A DNA stretch of 64,000 bases, from assembly GCA_015069575.1 (NCBI GenBank), contig SVIH01000010.1, positions 1-64,000 of the forward strand, given 5' to 3'. The notes below the pieces were generated by a model that did no database searches, was not told the origin of the DNA, and saw only the letters and a list, made by a program, of their open reading frames with translations. Of this stretch, positions 9,146 to 18,274 are shown piece by piece. The first letter of the stretch is position 1. Each line of letters begins with the position of its first letter. The position numbers and the translations under genes were made by a program. The DNA is from Clostridiales bacterium. GTDB taxonomy: Bacteria; Bacillota; Clostridia; Christensenellales; QALW01.

Positions 9146-9256
9146 ATAAAACAGCCTCCCTAAATAATTTTTTACCATTATAACACGGTATATAAAATGT
9201 TGCTACTGTCAAAATGCACAAATAATAGAAACGGTTTGCACATTAGTAAAGGAATT

Positions 9257-10387
9257 TTAATTAAAAAATCTTATAATTTCTTCTTTTTTAGCGTTGGTTT
9301 TGCCCTGAAGCATATTATCTCTGCCGCCGCCTGAAGCATTTAACTTTTCTTTTAAAAGAGTTTTTGTTGCTTCAATATCAGGGGTAATAATATTAAAACG
9401 GTAACCGTCAATATCGTTTCCGAAAAATGCACCGCAAATACTGTTGAATTTATTGTTTAAAAGATTTACTGCGTCTTTTAATAAATCGGCGCTGTCAACA
9501 AAAGCAAAATTACAATCGGTTTGGTTAATTTCTCTTTTAAGCAATTCCAATTTCAAACCGTTTAATTGGTATTGGGTATCGTTTAATTTTTGCATAAGTT
9601 TTTCAACGCCTGCAGGCGTTTCTTCCATAGGCAATGAAAGCAAAACAGAAAGTTTTTTTAACGCTTTAAAGTATCCGTTAATTTCGTTAAAGGCAAAACT
9701 GCCTGCTTTCATAAAAAGTCTTACTCCGCCTTTGTATTTTTGCCAGGAAACGATTTTTATAAAGCCTATTTCACCTGTTTCTTTAACATGGGGTGCGCAA
9801 CAAGCACACCTGTCAACACCGTCAATTTCAACAATTCTTAAGTTTTCTTTTATATCAAGTTTACTGCGGTAAAAAAGATTTTCGGTGTTTTCAGGATAAT
9901 AACAGGTTATCTTGCGGTTTTCCCAAACAACCTTGTTTGATAAAAACTCAATTTTATCAATATCTTCTTGGTTCAAAGGACCGCTGTAATCCATTGTTAC
10001 AACATCGTCACCTAAATGGAACCCTGTGTTTTCGTATCCGTAATGGGTGTGCACAATACCTGAAATTACATGCTCGGCGCTGTGATTTTGCATTTTGTTA
10101 AAACGCTTTTCCCAATCTATAACGCCTTTAATTTCCTTTTTTTCAATAGGGGAATGGGTAAAGTGATAGATTATCCCGTTTTCTTCCTGAACATCAAAAA
10201 GAGGAATATTATCCAAATATCCCGTATCGCTTTTTTGTCCGCCACCTTCGGCAAAAAATGCAGTTTGGTCTAAAACTGTTTTATAAAACCCGTCACATTC
10301 TATAGAATCAGTAACAGTAGCTGTAAATTCTGATATATAACTGTTTTCATCAAATAAACGCTTTGTCAAAATGATTTTTCCTTTCAT
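9257..10387 (-). CDS. alaX: Alanyl-tRNA editing protein AlaX (long form with DHHA1)
   Basis: The 376-residue trans-editing hydrolase clears Ser or Gly mischarged on tRNA-Ala. The N-terminal half resembles the AlaRS second additional and editing domains, with zinc ligands in QNHSAEH and CCAPH. The C-terminal third carries the glycine-rich DHHA1 motif (NASGGGRDNMLQGKT), so this is the long AlaX type. ATG 10387 is used; a GAAAGG ribosome site overlaps the first codons, and a TTGCAA-17-TATAAT promoter lies just upstream. It sits about 1.2 kb from a tRNA-Ala gene, which may be coincidence. Confidence 0.85.
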   Translation of the reverse strand: MKGKIILTKRLFDENSYISEFTATVTDSIECDGFYKTVLDQTAFFAEGGGQKSDTGYLDNIPLFDVQEENGIIYHFTHSPIEKKEIKGVIDWEKRFNKMQNHSAEHVISGIVHTHYGYENTGFHLGDDVVTMDYSGPLNQEDIDKIEFLSNKVVWENRKITCYYPENTENLFYRSKLDIKENLRIVEIDGVDRCACCAPHVKETGEIGFIKIVSWQKYKGGVRLFMKAGSFAFNEINGYFKALKKLSVLLSLPMEETPAGVEKLMQKLNDTQYQLNGLKLELLKREINQTDCNFAFVDSADLLKDAVNLLNNKFNSICGAFFGNDIDGYRFNIITPDIEATKTLLKEKLNASGGGRDNMLQGKTNAKKEEIIRFFN

Positions 10388-10403
10388 CTAAAAAGATAAT
10401 GTG

Positions 10404-10432
10404 ATTATAGCACAAATTAAGCCTGTTTGCAA
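10404..10432 (-). promoter_or_regulatory. alaX promoter
   Basis: Reading leftward, TTGCAA (10427-10432) and TATAAT (10404-10409) are separated by exactly 17 bases. A GTGATGC repeat unit (10444-10450) abuts the upstream side. The spacer is strikingly like that of the promoter at 11392-11420. Confidence 0.75.
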
Positions 10433-10501
10433 ATAATTGATAAGTGATGCACTCAATCAGTGCACCAAAACCGTGCATAACATAAAAAAGCCTGCATCAA
10501 A

Positions 10502-10544
10502 CAAAAAAGCCCCTCCTGCCTGAAAGACAAAAAGGACTTTTTTG
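10502..10544 (-). terminator. Probable terminator of the lipoprotein operon
   Basis: On the minus strand, AAAAAAGTCC pairs with GGGGCTTTTTT (one G-U wobble) around a loop of about 20 bases and is followed by T-rich DNA. The rest of the 10388-10622 gap holds the alaX promoter and one GTGATGC unit; no gene was seen in it. Confidence 0.5.
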
Positions 10545-10622
10545 TTGGAAGAGAAGTCGTAAAAGTATAAATCCGCCCTTGTAGAAAGGGAAGAAACGCA
10601 AAAAGTACACCTATGGTCTGAT

Positions 10623-11018
10623 TTAAGCCCAGTGCAACTCATAATAATACCAATTATCCGAAATTTCTTTTATAAAACACCAATCCGTTCCATTGTTAGG
10701 TTTTCCAATATACACTCCGCCATCATCTTCGCATATATCGTTTTGTATCTTCTCTAGATCATTTCCGCAATAAAAATCGGGCAGCAATATATTGTTCTCG
10801 GCAGAGAAATAATATCCGTAATACACTCCACCAATACTAAGTCCCGTAGTTTTATAATCATAAAACTCGTTTTCTTTTGTCGGAGAAAATGACTCTATAT
10901 TTTCGGTTACATATTCTGAAATCTCACCATACATCTTGTTAGATACAGACATTCCGCTGCAAGCCGACAAATTTAGAACAACACATAGAAAAAGGACTAG
11001 GCTGAGTAATCTTTTCAT
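10623..11018 (-). CDS. Small lipoprotein of unknown function
   Basis: The 131-residue product begins with a lipoprotein signal peptide, MKRLLSLVLFLCVVLNLSAC, with the lipobox LSAC, so it should be tethered outside the membrane. The mature part is acidic and aromatic-rich (YYGYYF, NWYYYELHWA) with two further Cys (YCGND, ICEDDG). No family is recognised. Its ATG overlaps the stop of the four-helix-bundle gene (ATGA), so the two are translationally coupled. The pair is flanked by related GTGATGC repeats, which suggests it may have arrived as a unit. Confidence 0.7.
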   Translation of the reverse strand: MKRLLSLVLFLCVVLNLSACSGMSVSNKMYGEISEYVTENIESFSPTKENEFYDYKTTGLSIGGVYYGYYFSAENNILLPDFYCGNDLEKIQNDICEDDGGVYIGKPNNGTDWCFIKEISDNWYYYELHWA

Positions 11019-11368
11019 TTACCATTCTCCTTTGCAGTTCGACAGGATGCAATCAGCATTGCTCTTAACGAGGTGCATTTTGCAGAAAGTGTTTTGAATG
11101 TTTGCTCATCAATATATTTAGTTCTGTATAAGAGTTCGAGCCAATAACCCGTTTCACTTGCTTCTTTTAAGGCGATTTCGAGTTTAGATATGAAATCTTT
11201 CTTGCCTTGTGCATATTGTGCTTCGTGGATATTTGCGCCAATGCTCGTGCCGCTTCTTCCGACTTGATTGGCAATAATAGATTCTTTCATAGATTTCAGA
11301 TGCTTTACCAATTCAATAATATCAACAGAGAAGTCCATAGAAAGTTCCCGAAGCTTCGATTCTGACAT
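11015..11368 (-). CDS. Four-helix-bundle protein (23S rRNA intervening-sequence protein family)
   Basis: The 117-residue, helix-rich product has the hallmarks of the TIGR02436 family: an N-terminal RELSMDFSVDIIELVKHL, the conserved RSGTSIGANIHEAQ core, then KKDFISKLEIALKEASETGYWLELL. Such proteins form pentameric bundles. Some are encoded in rRNA insertions but most, like this one, are free-standing with unknown function. ATG 11368 is chosen because the GTG at 11377 overlaps the GAGGTG ribosome site. A strong promoter lies at 11392-11420. Confidence 0.8.
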   Translation of the reverse strand: MSESKLRELSMDFSVDIIELVKHLKSMKESIIANQVGRSGTSIGANIHEAQYAQGKKDFISKLEIALKEASETGYWLELLYRTKYIDEQTFKTLSAKCTSLRAMLIASCRTAKENGK

Positions 11369-11391
11369 AATATACACCTCACTTTTTTAAA

Positions 11392-11420
11392 ATTATACCA
11401 TAAATTAAGTTGTTTTGCAA
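11392..11420 (-). promoter_or_regulatory. Promoter of the four-helix-bundle operon
   Basis: TTGCAA (11415-11420) and TATAAT (11392-11397), leftward, are 17 bases apart. The stretch from the -35 into the spacer closely matches the alaX promoter (both contain CTTAATTT), and both are abutted by a GTGATGC unit. Confidence 0.75.
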
Positions 11421-11431
11421 ATAAGTAATAA

Positions 11432-11555
11432 GTGATGCAGCTTCGCTGTGATAGGTGATGCGATGCGTTCCACTCACGCGCGTGACGGCGTGCATCACGG
11501 GCGAAGCCTGCATCACGCACGAAATGCGCATCACGTTCCGTAAGGAACGCATCAC
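11432..11555 (+). repeat. REP-like cluster of GTGATGC / GCATCAC heptamers
   Basis: Six copies of GTGATGC or its complement lie at 11432, 11455, 11492, 11510, 11528 and 11549, alternating with small inverted repeats such as GTTCC-gtaa-GGAAC. A seventh copy lies at 10444. The block is GC-richer than its surroundings and has no coding capacity. It resembles REP-type intergenic palindromes. Confidence 0.65.
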
Positions 11556-11556
11556 G

Positions 11557-11599
11557 CAAAGAAACCTGATTTGTCAGGTAGACAAATCAGGTTTCTTTG
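11557..11599 (-). terminator. Terminator of tRNA-Ala
   Basis: A perfect 19-bp inverted repeat (CAAAGAAACCTGATTTGTC at 11557-11575 and its complement at 11581-11599) with a five-base loop lies directly beyond the 3' end of the minus-strand tRNA. The T content after the stem on that strand is short (TTTG inside the stem). Confidence 0.6.
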
Positions 11600-11600
11600 T

Positions 11601-11676
11601 TGGTGGAGATAAGCGGATTCGAACCGCTGGCCTGTTACATGCGAAGCAACCGCTCTACCACCTGAGCTATACCCCC
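11601..11676 (-). tRNA. tRNA-Ala (anticodon CGC)
   Basis: The minus strand folds into a 76-base cloverleaf with encoded CCA: a 7-bp acceptor stem starting GGGGGTA, D stem GCTC/GAGC, anticodon stem GTTGC/GTAAC with loop TTCGCAT, and T loop TTCGAAT. The G3-U70 wobble pair, the main alanine identity element, is present. The anticodon CGC would read GCG. Confidence 0.9.
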
Positions 11677-11756
11677 ATTAACTTTATAATATTTTATCAC
11701 ACATTTTAAAAAAAGCAACAGAAAAATACCAAATTTTTTATATTAAATTCGACAAA

Positions 11757-11791
11757 AAAGTATATACTTTTGCGTTCAAATGTGATATACT
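11757..11791 (+). promoter_or_regulatory. Extended -10 promoter with a palindromic operator
   Basis: A perfect 16-base palindrome, AAAAGTATATACTTTT (11757-11772), lies where a -35 box would be expected, followed by an extended -10, TGATATACT (11783-11791). No good -35 is seen, so transcription may need an activator or be blocked by a repressor at the palindrome. The start of the deacetylase gene is 32 bases downstream. Confidence 0.5.
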
Positions 11792-11822
11792 AAATAAAAA
11801 CTAAATTCTTGGGGAAATAAAA

Positions 11823-13046
11823 ATGCGCAGATTATTAAAAGCAATAATTGTATTAATGCTTGTGTTATGTTTGATGTTATCAGGCTGCACAAAAAATGTT
11901 GTAGTGGATATATATAAAATTGAAAACAACACTCTTATTGTTGAACAGGTACAAGTAGATAAACGCACCCCGCAAGAAATATTAAGTCAGTTACAAGTTG
12001 CAGGCATTGTTTCTAACGAAGTTTCTGTTGAAGCATTTGAAAGTTCAGGGGATGATGCCTTAAGAAGCATTAAAATTAATTTAAGTGAAAACTTTAGTCC
12101 ATGGGTTTCTTTGTACGAAGCAAAATATCAAAAACTCATAATGCAATCTGTTGCTAATTCATATTTGCATAATTACTCCGCTAATGAAATTACTATACTT
12201 TCTGGCGGAGAAGCCATTAAAACAAGCGTTTATGATTTTTCCGGAAGTTTTACTTATGCGCCGGTAAATACAGATATCGATAATATTGATGTGGGTGTAA
12301 CACCTACCGCACAGGTTATAACGCCTTCACCAACACCAACACAGGCGCCAACAAAAGCACCAACAAAAACATCAACGCCTGGTGTAAAAGTAACTCAAGG
12401 GCCCATAAAAACACCGATCAGAACAGATGGTAAAAAATATATAGCGCTTTCTTTTGATGATGGTCCGCACAAAAAATATACAAAACTAATCGTTGATAAA
12501 CTTAACGAATATAATGCCAAAGCAACATTCTTTGTTGTAGGCAACAGAATTGATTCTACAACCAGTGACGCTGTCAGATACCTTGTTGAACAAGGTAATG
12601 AAATTGCAATTCACGGATACACCCACTCTGTTTATTATAATACATGCTCTGATTCTAAATTTGAATATGAACTTTCTGAAACTGCAAAGGTTATAAAAGA
12701 AACTACAGGTGTAACACCAACGCTTATGCGCCCTATCGGTGGAAGCATTACAAGTGAAAGGGTTAAAAGTTGCGGATATTCAGTTATTTTATGGAATGTG
12801 GATTCTGAAGACTGGAGACACAAAAAACAGAATCAAAGCGAAATAGATGCTATTGTTAATAATGTTATGAAAGATGTTGGCGATGGCAAGATCATCTTAA
12901 TGCACGAAATTTACGAAAATTCATATCAGGCGTTAGATATAATTTTAAGAAAATTAACTGAACAAGGTTATAATGTTGTAACCGTAACTGAACTTATGGG
13001 TAAAGAAAATCTTACACCGGGTACAAAATATTTTGGTGCAAATTAA
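11823..13046 (+). CDS. Lipoprotein with GerMN-like domain fused to polysaccharide deacetylase (NodB, CE4)
   Basis: The 407-residue product starts with a lipoprotein signal (MLVLCLMLSGC). Residues about 25-140 look like a GerMN domain (SIKINLSENF, YLHNYSANEITILSGGE), known from spore germination and sporulation proteins. A Thr/Pro/Lys linker follows (about 150-200), then a NodB deacetylase with all five CE4 motifs: SFDDGPH, HGYTHS, RPIGGS, ILWNVDSEDW and ILMHEI. It should remove acetyl groups from peptidoglycan or another glycan outside the membrane. ATG 11823 follows GGGGAAATAAA. The fusion suggests action on spore or septal wall during sporulation (inferred). Confidence 0.85.
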   Translation: MRRLLKAIIVLMLVLCLMLSGCTKNVVVDIYKIENNTLIVEQVQVDKRTPQEILSQLQVAGIVSNEVSVEAFESSGDDALRSIKINLSENFSPWVSLYEAKYQKLIMQSVANSYLHNYSANEITILSGGEAIKTSVYDFSGSFTYAPVNTDIDNIDVGVTPTAQVITPSPTPTQAPTKAPTKTSTPGVKVTQGPIKTPIRTDGKKYIALSFDDGPHKKYTKLIVDKLNEYNAKATFFVVGNRIDSTTSDAVRYLVEQGNEIAIHGYTHSVYYNTCSDSKFEYELSETAKVIKETTGVTPTLMRPIGGSITSERVKSCGYSVILWNVDSEDWRHKKQNQSEIDAIVNNVMKDVGDGKIILMHEIYENSYQALDIILRKLTEQGYNVVTVTELMGKENLTPGTKYFGAN

Positions 13047-13073
13047 AAAAAGAGCAGATTTCTGCTCTTTTTT
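13045..13073 (+). terminator. Bidirectional terminator between convergent genes
   Basis: AAAAAAGAGCAG pairs with CTGCTCTTTTTT around ATTT. It serves the deacetylase gene and the convergent M23 peptidase gene. Confidence 0.85.
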
Positions 13074-13788
13074 ATTTTGTGAAATTGCTTAAATAGTTTT
13101 GCGGATTTACATTTTTGCCATCTTTTAATACTTCAAAATGCAAATGGGCACCATCGTCGGCTTCGCTTACACCTGAATTGCCAACAGCGCCGATAGCCTG
13201 TCCTTTTAAAACAGAAGCACCTTCTTTAATGCCATCGGGTACAGATTTTAAGCAGGAATACACAGTTTCAAGCCCGGAATCATGGCTTACTTTAACAGTA
13301 AGCCCCATTAAAGCGTCTTCTTCTACACTTGAAATTGTACCGTCAAGAACAGAAAAAACTGATGAATCCTCTGCACAGGAGAAGTCAATGGCATTGTGTG
13401 TTGCCCAATGCTTTAGGGTTGAAGAGTATAAAAGTGAATCAGAAGCATAACCTTTTAATACATTGGCTTCGTTTACAGGTAAAAGCATCGTGGCAGTAAC
13501 ACTGCTTCCTGCAGATGCAGGTGAATCGTTTTCATTGTTGTCATCGGGAATTTGCGTGTTTGCAGGGGGCTGTGTAGTTAAATCTGCATCCCCGTTTGAG
13601 ATAACTGTTTGTGTGTTTGCGGGATTTTCAAGCACAAGATTGTTGTTTGGCTTGTTCAGTGCCGAAACAGCATATGTTACTGCTATTGCTGCAACACAAA
13701 ATACCGCCGTAACAGTAAATGCCTTTTTTACAGTTTTCTTTCTTAACATAGTATTACCTGTCTTGTCTTTAATTGGTCCAAGATTCAT
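13072..13788 (-). CDS. M23 (LytM) metallopeptidase, SpoIIQ-like
   Basis: The 238-residue protein has a single N-terminal membrane segment (about residues 22-44, KKAFTVTAVFCVAAIAVTYAVSAL), a Ser/Asn/Pro-rich linker and a C-terminal LytM domain. The M23 zinc ligands appear intact (HNAIDFS and HLHFEV), unlike Bacillus SpoIIQ, which has lost one, so endopeptidase activity is likely. The architecture fits the forespore channel protein SpoIIQ of Clostridia or a general wall hydrolase. ATG 13788 lies nine bases after GGAGGTG. It is convergent with a GerMN-deacetylase gene, consistent with a wall and sporulation neighbourhood. Confidence 0.75.
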   Translation of the reverse strand: MNLGPIKDKTGNTMLRKKTVKKAFTVTAVFCVAAIAVTYAVSALNKPNNNLVLENPANTQTVISNGDADLTTQPPANTQIPDDNNENDSPASAGSSVTATMLLPVNEANVLKGYASDSLLYSSTLKHWATHNAIDFSCAEDSSVFSVLDGTISSVEEDALMGLTVKVSHDSGLETVYSCLKSVPDGIKEGASVLKGQAIGAVGNSGVSEADDGAHLHFEVLKDGKNVNPQNYLSNFTK

Positions 13789-13892
13789 AAAATAAACACC
13801 TCCAATGTATATTTTTTCCTGAAAACACAGAGATATACATTTAATTTATGTAAAAACAATGAATAAATTACAAAATTTTTGTTTTCTCAATA

Positions 13893-13921
13893 TTGACATT
13901 GGTATACGATTTTGTTAAAAT
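13893..13921 (+). promoter_or_regulatory. glg operon promoter
   Basis: TTGACA (13893-13898) and TAAAAT (13916-13921) are separated by 17 bases, about 37 bases before the glgB start. Confidence 0.8.
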
Positions 13922-13957
13922 ATAATCAGGAAAAACTATGTATGGGAGGCTACCTTG

Positions 13958-15853
13958 ATGGGAAAAGAAAATTTTACAAAAAGCAAAATGATAAGTGATT
14001 TTGATCTTTATCTTCTTTGTGAAGGCACACATAGGAATCTTGATGAAATACTTGGTGCCCGCCCCGTATTCAACAGTACAGGATTGATTGATGGTTTTTA
14101 TTTTGCACTTTGGGCGCCCCACGCAAAAGAAATCAGTGTGGTGGGTGATTTTAACCAGTGGCAAAATGGAAAAAATCCTATGCAAAGAATTCCCGATACA
14201 GATATATGGGAAGTGTATATCGAAGGTGTTTCTACAGGCAGCCTTTATAAATATTGTATAACTACAGAAGATGGCCGTATACTTTATAAGGCCGATCCGA
14301 TGGCAAAATTCAGTGAATTAAGGCCTAAAACTGCTTCAAAAACATATGCAGACAGTTACCGTTGGCATGACCTTTCGTGGTGTTTGAAACACTCAAAACC
14401 ACAGGAAAAAAATGTTCCTATGGCAATTTATGAATTGCATATGGGTTCATGGATGCGCGGTCAGAATAATGAAATATTGTCTTATGCTGATGTTGCTGAT
14501 GCATTGGTAAAATTCTTAAAAGAAAACCGCTATACTCATGTTGAAATTATGCCCCTTGCTGAACATCCCTACGATGGTTCATGGGGTTATCAGGCAACAG
14601 GGTATTTTTCACCAACATCCCGTTACGGAACGCCTGCTGAATTAAAATATTTTGTTGATGTTCTTCATCAAAATTCCATTGGCGTTATTCTTGATTGGGT
14701 TCCCGGGCATTTTCCAAAAGATGCCCATGGCCTTGCGTTTTTTGATGGTCAGTGCCTTTACGAAAAAGATAGTAATGTAAGTAGTTGGGGCACATTAAGA
14801 TTTAACTTTGACCACCCATTTGTAAGGCAGTTTCTTGTTTCAAACGCTGTTTATTGGCTTAAAGAATTCCATTTTGACGGGCTTCGTGTTGATGCAGTAA
14901 GCAATATGCTTTATCTTGATTTCTGTAAGGAAGACGGTCAGTGGACGCCTAATATTTACGGCGAAAATATTGACCTTGGGGCAGTTGAATTTATTAAAAC
15001 ACTTAATTCTGTTGTTAAGGAAAATTTCCCCGGTGCTATTATGATTGCCGAAGAATCTTCTGATTATCCCAAACTTACCCATCCATTAAATGAAGGCGGA
15101 TTAGGCTTTGATTACAAGTGGAATATGGGCTGGATGAATGATACATTAAAATATATGGAAACTGATCCGTTATTCAGAAACGGTATGCACAATAATCTTA
15201 CTTTTTCAATGATGTACGCCTTTAATGAACAGTATATTCTGCCACTTTCCCACGATGAATGTGTTCACGGCAAAAAGAGCCTTTTAGATAAGATGTTTGG
15301 TGAATATTATCAAAAATTTGCTTCTGTAAAAGCATATTTAGGATATATGTTTGCACATCCTGGCAAAAAACTTTTGTTTATGGGTAATGAAATCGGTCAG
15401 TTTATGGAATGGCGTTACTATGAACAAGTCGAATGGAAACTTTTACAGTACGAAACTCACCGTGGTTTGTACGGATTCGTAAAGGAACTTCTTAATATTT
15501 ACAATGACCACGATGCTTTCTGGAAGAAAGATGATTCTTGGGATGGATTTAAATGGATAAACGCTGATGATAATCAGGCAAGCGTTTACTCAATGTGTCG
15601 TAAATCAGATGATGAAACCATAATCGCAGTTGTAAATATGACCCCTGTTGAAAGATATGACTATTGGTTAAGTCTTGAAGATGAGGGAACATATACACTT
15701 CTTTTAAACAGCGATGATAAAAAGTATTCAGGGGAAGGTGCAACACAAGTTTTATGCGAAGTTGTAACTGATAATGAAACACCTGAATTCAAAAACCGAG
15801 TGCGTGTAAATTTACCGCCAATGTCGGTGCTTTATTATAAATTAAATAAGTAA
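13958..15853 (+). CDS. glgB: 1,4-alpha-glucan branching enzyme
   Basis: The 631-residue GH13 enzyme forms alpha-1,6 branches in glycogen. An N-terminal CBM48-like domain (about residues 20-120, FALWAPHAKEISVVGDFNQW) precedes the TIM barrel with HVEIMPLAEHPYDGSWGYQ, the nucleophile in FDGLRVDAVSNM, the acid in IAEESSDYP and the stabiliser in LSHDECVHGK; a beta-sandwich tail ends it. ATG 13958 follows GGGAGG (13944-13949); the TTG at 13955 is in frame but less well placed. It is the first gene of a glgB-glgC-glgD operon. Confidence 0.93.
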   Translation: MGKENFTKSKMISDFDLYLLCEGTHRNLDEILGARPVFNSTGLIDGFYFALWAPHAKEISVVGDFNQWQNGKNPMQRIPDTDIWEVYIEGVSTGSLYKYCITTEDGRILYKADPMAKFSELRPKTASKTYADSYRWHDLSWCLKHSKPQEKNVPMAIYELHMGSWMRGQNNEILSYADVADALVKFLKENRYTHVEIMPLAEHPYDGSWGYQATGYFSPTSRYGTPAELKYFVDVLHQNSIGVILDWVPGHFPKDAHGLAFFDGQCLYEKDSNVSSWGTLRFNFDHPFVRQFLVSNAVYWLKEFHFDGLRVDAVSNMLYLDFCKEDGQWTPNIYGENIDLGAVEFIKTLNSVVKENFPGAIMIAEESSDYPKLTHPLNEGGLGFDYKWNMGWMNDTLKYMETDPLFRNGMHNNLTFSMMYAFNEQYILPLSHDECVHGKKSLLDKMFGEYYQKFASVKAYLGYMFAHPGKKLLFMGNEIGQFMEWRYYEQVEWKLLQYETHRGLYGFVKELLNIYNDHDAFWKKDDSWDGFKWINADDNQASVYSMCRKSDDETIIAVVNMTPVERYDYWLSLEDEGTYTLLLNSDDKKYSGEGATQVLCEVVTDNETPEFKNRVRVNLPPMSVLYYKLNK

Positions 15854-15861
15854 CGATTTTA

Positions 15862-15894
15862 TTTAGTCGGAATAGATTTGCTGTTCCGACTAAA
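15862..15894 (+). other. Hairpin between glgB and glgC
   Basis: TTTAGTCGGAA and TTCCGACTAAA form a perfect 11-bp stem with an 11-base loop. No T run follows, so it is more likely an mRNA-processing or stability element, or a weak attenuator, than a full terminator. Confidence 0.5.
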
Positions 15895-15939
15895 AACATA
15901 ATTAAAACATTGTTAACTCTTAAATTGGAGGGTGCATAA

Positions 15940-17172
15940 ATGTACAGTATTGAATGTGTTGCAATGCTTCTTGCCGGCGGGCAGGGAAGCAGACTTGGCG
16001 CACTAACTAAAGAAATAGCGAAGCCTGCAGTTCCATTTGGGGGAAAGTATCGTATTATCGATTTTCCTTTAAGCAACTGTTCAAACTCAGGTATTTATAC
16101 CGTTGGCGTGTTAACGCAATACCGCCCGTTAGAATTAAATACATATATTGGTAGCGGTCAGCCCTGGGATATGGATAGATTGCGCGGTGGCGCATTTGTT
16201 CTTCCGCCCTATGTAAAAGGCAAAACAGGGGAATGGTATAAAGGTACTGCAAACGCAATATATCAGAATATTCCTTTTATAGAACAGTTTAACCCTGAAT
16301 ATGTACTTGTGCTTTCAGGTGACCACATCTATAAAATGGATTACAGGCGAATGCTTAAGGCGCACAAGGAAAAAGGTGCAGATGCTACAATTGCAGTATT
16401 TAATGTTCCCATTGAAGATGCAAGCAGATACGGCATAATGTCCGCTGATGAAAGCGGCAGAATATATGATTTTGCAGAAAAACCCAAAAAACCAAAAAGC
16501 ACTACTGCCAGCATGGGTGTTTATATATTCTCATGGCAAGTGCTTAAAAAATACTTAATCGCCGATGAAGAAAATGAAAATTCAACTAAAGATTTTGGTA
16601 AAGATGTTATTCCTGCAATGTTAAACGATGGCCTTAATATGTTTGCGTATTCCTTTGATGGTTATTGGAAAGATGTTGGAACAGTTTATAGCCTTTGGGA
16701 AGCCAATATGGATCTTTTAGGAACGGTTCCGCTTTTAAATCTTTATGATACTAATTGGCGCATCTATTCCCGTAATGATGGTTTACCGGGCCACTACATT
16801 TCGCCAAAGGCAAAAATCAAAAACTGCTGTATTTCAGAAGGTTGTAAGGTGTTTGGCACCGTTGAACACAGTGTACTGTTTTCAGGCGCAGTGGTTGAAG
16901 AAGGAGCAGTAGTTAAAAATTCTATTGTGTTGCCTTATTCAGTAATCAAAAAAGGTGCAATAATTGATAAAGCAGTTGTTTCCAATAACTGTGTTATCGG
17001 TGAAAATGCTGTTATCGGCAGTGATCAACCTAATATTCCTCATGTTAAAAATTCTATGTGCACAAACGGTATTACTCTTATAGGTGATAAGGTTAATATC
17101 GGCAATAATGTGCGCGTGGGAAGAGAAATGATGATTGAACATGATATTTTAGGGGGTGGCTGTGATGAATGA
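15940..17172 (+). CDS. glgC: Glucose-1-phosphate adenylyltransferase, catalytic subunit
   Basis: The 410-residue enzyme makes ADP-glucose from ATP and glucose-1-phosphate, the committed step of glycogen synthesis. The nucleotide-binding start [16 protein letters not shown] and [19 protein letters not shown] are intact, as are the substrate motifs GTANAIYQN and [10 protein letters not shown]. The C-terminal quarter is a left-handed beta-helix (repeats such as [15 protein letters not shown]). ATG 15940 follows GGAGGGTG. It overlaps glgD by eight bases. Confidence 0.95.
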   Translation: MYSIECVAMLLAGGQGSRLGALTKEIAKPAVPFGGKYRIIDFPLSNCSNSGIYTVGVLTQYRPLELNTYIGSGQPWDMDRLRGGAFVLPPYVKGKTGEWYKGTANAIYQNIPFIEQFNPEYVLVLSGDHIYKMDYRRMLKAHKEKGADATIAVFNVPIEDASRYGIMSADESGRIYDFAEKPKKPKSTTASMGVYIFSWQVLKKYLIADEENENSTKDFGKDVIPAMLNDGLNMFAYSFDGYWKDVGTVYSLWEANMDLLGTVPLLNLYDTNWRIYSRNDGLPGHYISPKAKIKNCCISEGCKVFGTVEHSVLFSGAVVEEGAVVKNSIVLPYSVIKKGAIIDKAVVSNNCVIGENAVIGSDQPNIPHVKNSMCTNGITLIGDKVNIGNNVRVGREMMIEHDILGGGCDE

Positions 17173-18274
17173 TACTTTAGGCATAATAATGGCAGGCAGC
17201 AGCGGTCTTGAACTTGGTGAAATTACAAAAAACCGCCCCATAGGTGCAGTTCCTGTAGGTTCAAGGTATAGGCTTGTGGATTTTATACTTTCGAATATGG
17301 TTAATTCAGGCATTGAAAGGGTTGGTATTCCCACGCAGGACCATTATCGCTCTTTAATGGACCATCTTGGCTCAGGTGCAGCATGGGATCTTAACCGTAA
17401 ACGCCATGGCCTTGTTGTCCTTCCGCCGATTATGGGAACAGGCTCTGAAATGCAAGGTGACCTTGATGTTTTAAACAGTATTTTAGATTATATTTCAGCA
17501 TCTCACAGGCGGTATGTTATTATCTGCGGTAGCGATATTTTATATAAAACAACATTCGATGATATGCTTGAGGCACACAAGAAAAACAACGCCGATATTA
17601 CAGTTATGTATCATAATATGCCTGACTGTGCATCTCTTTCACATCACGTTGGTTTAAAAACTGATGCTGACGGAAGAATTGTTGATATTGAAATTGATCC
17701 AACCCGTGCATTTTCTTCACAAATAGCAACAGGAACCTATATTATGGAAAGGGATTTTTTAGAATATCACCTTAACCGTTGTCTTTCCCGTGGCTTGCAC
17801 GATTTTGCAAAGGATATTCTGTTGCACGAAAAAGAACGCTTAAGAATATTTGGTTATGAATATAAAGGCTATGTTGGCAGAGTGCATAATATTGCTTCTT
17901 ACTACAAATGTAATATGGATATTCTAAAACCAGAAATCAGCGCGCAACTTTTTGAAAACGGTGATCCCGTTTATACCAAGGTTAAGGACGAAGTTCCTAC
18001 CATTTACGGTGAAAAGGCAGAAATCAAAAATTCAATGGTTGCCGATGGTTGCATCATTAACGGTACCGTTGAAAATTGTATTATCTTCCGCGGTGTGCAA
18101 ATTGAAGAAGGTGCAGTTGTTAAAAACAGCATCATTATGCAGAATTCTCTCATTCAGTCCGGCGTAAACTTAAACCACGCCGTAATTGATAAGTCCGTTG
18201 TTATTCGTAAGAATAAAACGTTAGTTGGGCAAGAAAACTACCCTGTAGTTGTAGGCAAGAACGCTGTCGTTTAA
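17165..18274 (+). CDS. glgD: GlgD-type adenylyltransferase subunit, probably regulatory
   Basis: This 369-residue GlgC paralogue is the partner in Firmicute GlgC-GlgD hetero-oligomers. The catalytic glycine-rich loop is altered: [16 protein letters not shown] stands where GlgC has [13 protein letters not shown], losing the conserved Arg and fitting a non-catalytic, activating role. The C-terminal beta-helix is kept ([24 protein letters not shown]). ATG 17165 is chosen over GTG 17156 and 17162 because AGGGGGTGG overlaps those codons. It is translationally coupled to glgC. Confidence 0.88.
   Translation: MNDTLGIIMAGSSGLELGEITKNRPIGAVPVGSRYRLVDFILSNMVNSGIERVGIPTQDHYRSLMDHLGSGAAWDLNRKRHGLVVLPPIMGTGSEMQGDLDVLNSILDYISASHRRYVIICGSDILYKTTFDDMLEAHKKNNADITVMYHNMPDCASLSHHVGLKTDADGRIVDIEIDPTRAFSSQIATGTYIMERDFLEYHLNRCLSRGLHDFAKDILLHEKERLRIFGYEYKGYVGRVHNIASYYKCNMDILKPEISAQLFENGDPVYTKVKDEVPTIYGEKAEIKNSMVADGCIINGTVENCIIFRGVQIEEGAVVKNSIIMQNSLIQSGVNLNHAVIDKSVVIRKNKTLVGQENYPVVVGKNAVV

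Noticed and set aside
9226-9240. CcpA cre site upstream of the MsmX-type ATPase
   Set aside because: The palindrome AAAC-G-GTTT fits a LacI-family site loosely but misses several cre positions; kept only as a remark.
10457-10642. 61-residue minus-strand ORF
   Set aside because: It runs through the terminator hairpin, has no ribosome site and has composition unlike coding DNA here.
11557-11599. Transposon end or attachment site beside the tRNA
   Set aside because: The perfect inverted repeat is placed as a terminator and no duplicate of the tRNA end or integrase gene is present.
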